From JAWLHA01 sp041690535 (GTDB taxonomy: Bacteria; Pseudomonadota; Gammaproteobacteria; Thiohalomonadales; Thiohalomonadaceae), in the NCBI GenBank assembly GCA_041690535.1, contig JAWLHA010000112.1:1-8778 (forward strand): a stretch of DNA of 8,778 nt, given 5' to 3'. The notes under the pieces are model-generated. The model saw only the letters and a program-made list of their open reading frames with translations, ran no database searches and was not told the origin of the DNA. The position numbers and the translations under genes are program-made. Position 1 is the first letter of the stretch. Each line of letters begins with the position of its first letter. Shown here piece after piece: positions 6,465-8,778 of this stretch.

Positions 6465-7295
6465 ATGGCCAAACCCAAGATCTCGGTGCACAAGTTCTCC
6501 TCCTGCGACGGCTGCCAGGTACAGATCCTCAGTCTCGAGGAGGAGCTGCTGCAGCTGGCCGACCGGGTGGACATCGCCTTCTTCGCCGAGGCCACCAGCC
6601 GCATCGAGCCGGGCCCCTACGACGTCTCCTTCGTGGAGGGTTCGGTCTCCACCCCCCATGAGGTGGAGCGCATCAAGGAGATCCGCGCGCAGAGCGCGGT
6701 GCTGGTCTCCATCGGCGCCTGCGGCATGTCGGGGGGAATCCAGGGGCTGCGCAACTGGGGCGACATCGAGTATTACAAGAGCAACTTCTACACCCACCCC
6801 GAATGGTTGAAGGTACTGCCGGATTCGACCCCCTTTCACGACCACGTGAAGGTGGATTACGAACTGAACGGCTGTCCGCCCGACCAAGGGCAGCTGAAGT
6901 ACGTGATCACCAGTCTGCTCGCGGGAGCCGAGCCGCGCGTTCCGACCGAGGCGGTCTGCCTCAAGTGCAAGCGCGATGGCAACGTGTGCGTGCTGGTGGC
7001 GCAGGACCAGCCCTGCATGGGGCCTATCACCCGCACCGGCTGCGGCGCCCTCTGCCCCCACCAGGAGCGCGACTGCTATGGCTGCTTCGGGCCGCAACTC
7101 GGCTTGAACGTGGATGCCCTGGGGCGGCGCTTCATGGGTGCAGGGCTGAGCGCCACCGACGTGGTGCGGCGGCTGCGCTTCATCTGCAGCTGGGCGCCGG
7201 AGTTTCGTGAGCCGTCCAGGGCGTGGGAAAGCGACGGCGGCCGCTACCAGCCCCTTCCCCCGGCACCCCACTCCCATGGAGGGATGAAATCGTGA
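6465..7295 (+). CDS. hydD: Group 3b [NiFe] hydrogenase (sulfhydrogenase) delta / small subunit
   Basis: Small subunit that wires the Ni-Fe site of the alpha subunit through a chain of Fe-S clusters. The 276-aa product lacks a Tat signal, as expected for a cytosolic group 3 enzyme. Proximal cluster ligands are Cys14 and Cys17 (SSCDGC), Cys86 (GACG) and Cys137 (NGCPPD). Eight further cysteines, 165, 168, 175, 184, 193, 197, 204 and 207, fit two more 4Fe-4S clusters (CLKCKRDGNVC through CYGCFGP). Family members usually end soon after the RFICSWAPEFRE region; here about 25 extra residues follow, ending PLPPAPHSHGGMKS, and these bases also carry the ribosome binding site of the next gene. The ATG is 1 nt after the hydG stop with AAGGGG 7 nt upstream; the stop overlaps the next start (GTGA). 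Confidence 0.94.
   Translation: MAKPKISVHKFSSCDGCQVQILSLEEELLQLADRVDIAFFAEATSRIEPGPYDVSFVEGSVSTPHEVERIKEIRAQSAVLVSIGACGMSGGIQGLRNWGDIEYYKSNFYTHPEWLKVLPDSTPFHDHVKVDYELNGCPPDQGQLKYVITSLLAGAEPRVPTEAVCLKCKRDGNVCVLVAQDQPCMGPITRTGCGALCPHQERDCYGCFGPQLGLNVDALGRRFMGAGLSATDVVRRLRFICSWAPEFREPSRAWESDGGRYQPLPPAPHSHGGMKS
7278..7283 (+). promoter_or_regulatory. Ribosome binding site of hydA within the hydD 3' end
   Basis: GGAGGG, 8 nt before the GTG at 7292. It supports the GTG start, which yields the family-typical N-terminus, against the longer in-frame ATG at 7223 that lies well inside hydD. Confidence 0.65.
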
Positions 7296-8584
7296 GTGAA
7301 CGGCGCATCGAAGTCCCCATCCTGACCCGCGTCGAGGGCGAGGGCGCGCTCCACGTGCGCATGCAGGACGGCCAGATCGAGGATCTGAGGCTGGAGATCT
7401 TCGAGCCTCCCCGCTTTTTCGAGACCTTTTTGCAACAGCGCAGCTGGCGCGAGGTGCCGGACATCACCGCGCGCATCTGCGGGATCTGCCCGGTGGCCTA
7501 CCAGATGAGTTCATGCCAGGCCATCGAGAACGCCTTCGGGGTCACCATCACCCCCGAGATCCGCGCCATGCGCCGGCTCTACTACTGCGGGGAGTGGATT
7601 GAAAGTCATGCGTTGCACATCCACCTGCTCGCCGCGCCGGATTTCTTCGACTGCCCCGACGCCATCACCCTCGCCTCCAAGCACCCCGAGGCGGTGCGCC
7701 GCGGGCTGAAGCTGCAGGGGCTCGGCAACGACATCCTCAAGATCTTTGGCGGGCGGGCGGTCAACCCGGTGGGGGTTCTGCCGGGCGGCTTCTACCGCTC
7801 GCCTCCCCACCGGGAGGCGCGGGCCATGCTGGAGCGGCTCAAAGCGGCGCTCCCGGAGGCCGCCGATCTCATCGGCTGGACCGCCACCCTCCCCTACCCG
7901 CAGGCGGAGCGCAAGGCCCCCTGGGTGAGCCTGCGCCACCCGGAGGAGTACCCCATGGCCGAGGGGCGCATCCTCTCCAGCAGCGGGCTCGAGATCGACG
8001 TGAGCGAGTTCGAACACCACTACAAGGAGTTCCAGGTCCCCCACTCCACCGCCCTCCACGCCCACCTGAACGGCGAACCCTACTGGGTCGGCCCGCTGCC
8101 GCGGCTCAACAACAACCTCGACCGGCTGCCCAAGGAGACGGCGAAGCTGCTGAAGAAGACGGGCCTGAAATTCCCCAGCGACAACCCCTACCACAGCACT
8201 GTGGCACGGGCGGTGGAGCTGCACGTCGCGTTCGTCGAGGCGATCCGCATCCTCGGGGACTACCTGAAACATCCGGTGCCCCGACCCTACGTGGACGTGG
8301 TGCCCCGCGAGTCGGAGGGGTCCGGCTGCACCGAGGCGCCGCGCGGCATTCTCTGGCACCACTACCGGCTGGACGGCAACGGCTACGTCACCAAGGCCAC
8401 CATCTCGCCGCCCACCAGCCAGAACCAGGCGCAGATGGAGGCCGACCTGCGCCAGACCCTGCTGGAGTCGGGGGCGATGGACGATGCGGCCCTGACCCGC
8501 CGGCTCGAGTCCGCCATTCGCACCTACGACCCCTGCATCTCCTGCTCCACCCACTTCCTGAAGGTGACCATCGAGGGGCGCTGA
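7292..8584 (+). CDS. hydA: Group 3b [NiFe] hydrogenase (sulfhydrogenase) alpha / large subunit
   Basis: Catalytic subunit holding the Ni-Fe(CN)2CO site for reversible H2 oxidation; the family can also reduce sulfur or polysulfide. With the GTG start (4-nt overlap with the hydD stop) it is 430 aa and opens SERRIEVPILTRVEGEG, the normal large-subunit N-terminus. The active-site cysteines are Cys63 and Cys66 in RICGICP (L1) and Cys415 and Cys418 in DPCISCSTH (L2). EAPRG at 348-352 is the conserved block near the site. In L1 the position occupied by His in the common CxxCxxxH pattern is Tyr70. After His421 there is a nine-residue tail (FLKVTIEGR), the peptide normally removed by a maturation endopeptidase once nickel is inserted. 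No such protease gene follows: 104 bp later the second repeat element begins. All core catalytic residues are present, so I expect a functional enzyme. Confidence 0.95.
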   Translation: MSERRIEVPILTRVEGEGALHVRMQDGQIEDLRLEIFEPPRFFETFLQQRSWREVPDITARICGICPVAYQMSSCQAIENAFGVTITPEIRAMRRLYYCGEWIESHALHIHLLAAPDFFDCPDAITLASKHPEAVRRGLKLQGLGNDILKIFGGRAVNPVGVLPGGFYRSPPHREARAMLERLKAALPEAADLIGWTATLPYPQAERKAPWVSLRHPEEYPMAEGRILSSSGLEIDVSEFEHHYKEFQVPHSTALHAHLNGEPYWVGPLPRLNNNLDRLPKETAKLLKKTGLKFPSDNPYHSTVARAVELHVAFVEAIRILGDYLKHPVPRPYVDVVPRESEGSGCTEAPRGILWHHYRLDGNGYVTKATISPPTSQNQAQMEADLRQTLLESGAMDDAALTRRLESAIRTYDPCISCSTHFLKVTIEGR

Positions 8585-8688
8585 GGCGCCCTTCAGGAGT
8601 GGCATCAAGCTGCGGCGCAGCATGCCTACGCCACACACACTTCAATCCACAACGTAGGTCAGGGTGCCGCAGGCTTTCTGACGCCGAA
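8585..8688. other. Operon 3' flank without gene
   Basis: These 104 bp contain no plausible frame. Small inverted repeats occur (GCTGC/GCAGC around 8611-8623 and GTCAG/CTGAC at about 8658-8682), but none is followed by a T-run, so I do not call a rho-independent terminator. The stable hairpin of the following repeat could serve as a transcript end. Confidence 0.35.
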
Positions 8689-8778
8689 CTAGAGCACCGA
8701 ACAGATAAATCCGACGCGCTCAACATGTAGGGTGGATAAGCGCAGCGCATCCACCGTACGACGGCGAATTGGTGGATG
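8689..8778. mobile_element. MITE-like element, second copy, truncated by window end
   Basis: The 90 bases match 4053-4142 without gaps at 84 positions, in the same orientation. The match covers the left inverted end (CTAGAGCACCGAACAGATAA), the linker and the whole left palindrome arm. All but one of the differences fall beyond the palindrome arm. The left flank again reads CTA before GAGCACC, as in copy one. The right half is outside the window, so completeness is unknown. Confidence 0.75.

Noticed and set aside
7223..7291. Longer hydA start at ATG 7223
   Set aside because: It lies deep inside hydD and adds a non-family leader; GTG 7292 has GGAGGG upstream and the usual 4-nt overlap.
5462..8638. 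Long minus-strand open frames opposite the hydrogenase genes (up to 380 aa)
   Set aside because: They are repetitive in His, Gly, Val, Ala and Leu, match no family and lie antisense to clearly conserved genes; this is typical of GC-rich DNA.
1..8778. CRISPR array, tRNA or rRNA genes, complete transposase
   Set aside because: No regularly spaced repeats, cloverleaf sequence, rRNA core or transposase motifs were seen.

Overview
The window looks like the chromosome of a GC-rich proteobacterium, most likely a gammaproteobacterium. The reasons are the GC-rich coding sequence, a Pseudomonas-type three-domain LigD, a bacterial-type cytosolic [NiFe] hydrogenase operon, and short palindromic repeats of kinds I recall from gamma- and betaproteobacterial genomes. 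No rRNA or housekeeping marker is present, so the lineage is inference.

Layout. Positions 1-210 hold no convincing gene, only a short palindromic hairpin and a degenerate repeat end. Positions 211-3213 are on the minus strand: ligD (831 aa; phosphoesterase, ATP-dependent ligase and polymerase domains), followed by a possible 133-aa unknown protein. Positions 3214-4052 are sparse but hold two small candidate genes that point away from each other: a 54-aa basic, proline-rich peptide (minus) and a 61-aa putative lipoprotein (plus). Each has a well-placed Shine-Dalgarno sequence. Positions 4053-4270 are a small non-coding element of about 212 bp with inverted ends, TA flanks and a 29-bp-arm internal palindrome, resembling a MITE. 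Positions 4518-8584 are one plus-strand operon of four genes with almost no spacing. A second copy of the repeat, cut by the window edge, starts at 8689 in the same orientation.

How the genes work together. The operon encodes beta (two 4Fe-4S clusters), gamma (FAD/NAD(P)H and 2Fe-2S), delta (hydrogenase small subunit, three Fe-S clusters) and alpha (Ni-Fe large subunit). This is the composition and order of the group 3b NAD(P)-linked bidirectional hydrogenase, also called sulfhydrogenase. Electrons would run from the Ni-Fe site in alpha through delta, then beta, to the flavin and NAD(P)+ in gamma, or in reverse. No maturation protease or hyp genes are in the window, so maturation must be supplied from elsewhere. 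LigD is a non-homologous end-joining repair enzyme unrelated to the hydrogenase; its usual partner Ku is not seen here.

No clearly new biological system is visible. The most interesting structure is the pair of direct repeat elements bracketing the whole hydrogenase operon, and the detailed architecture of that element.
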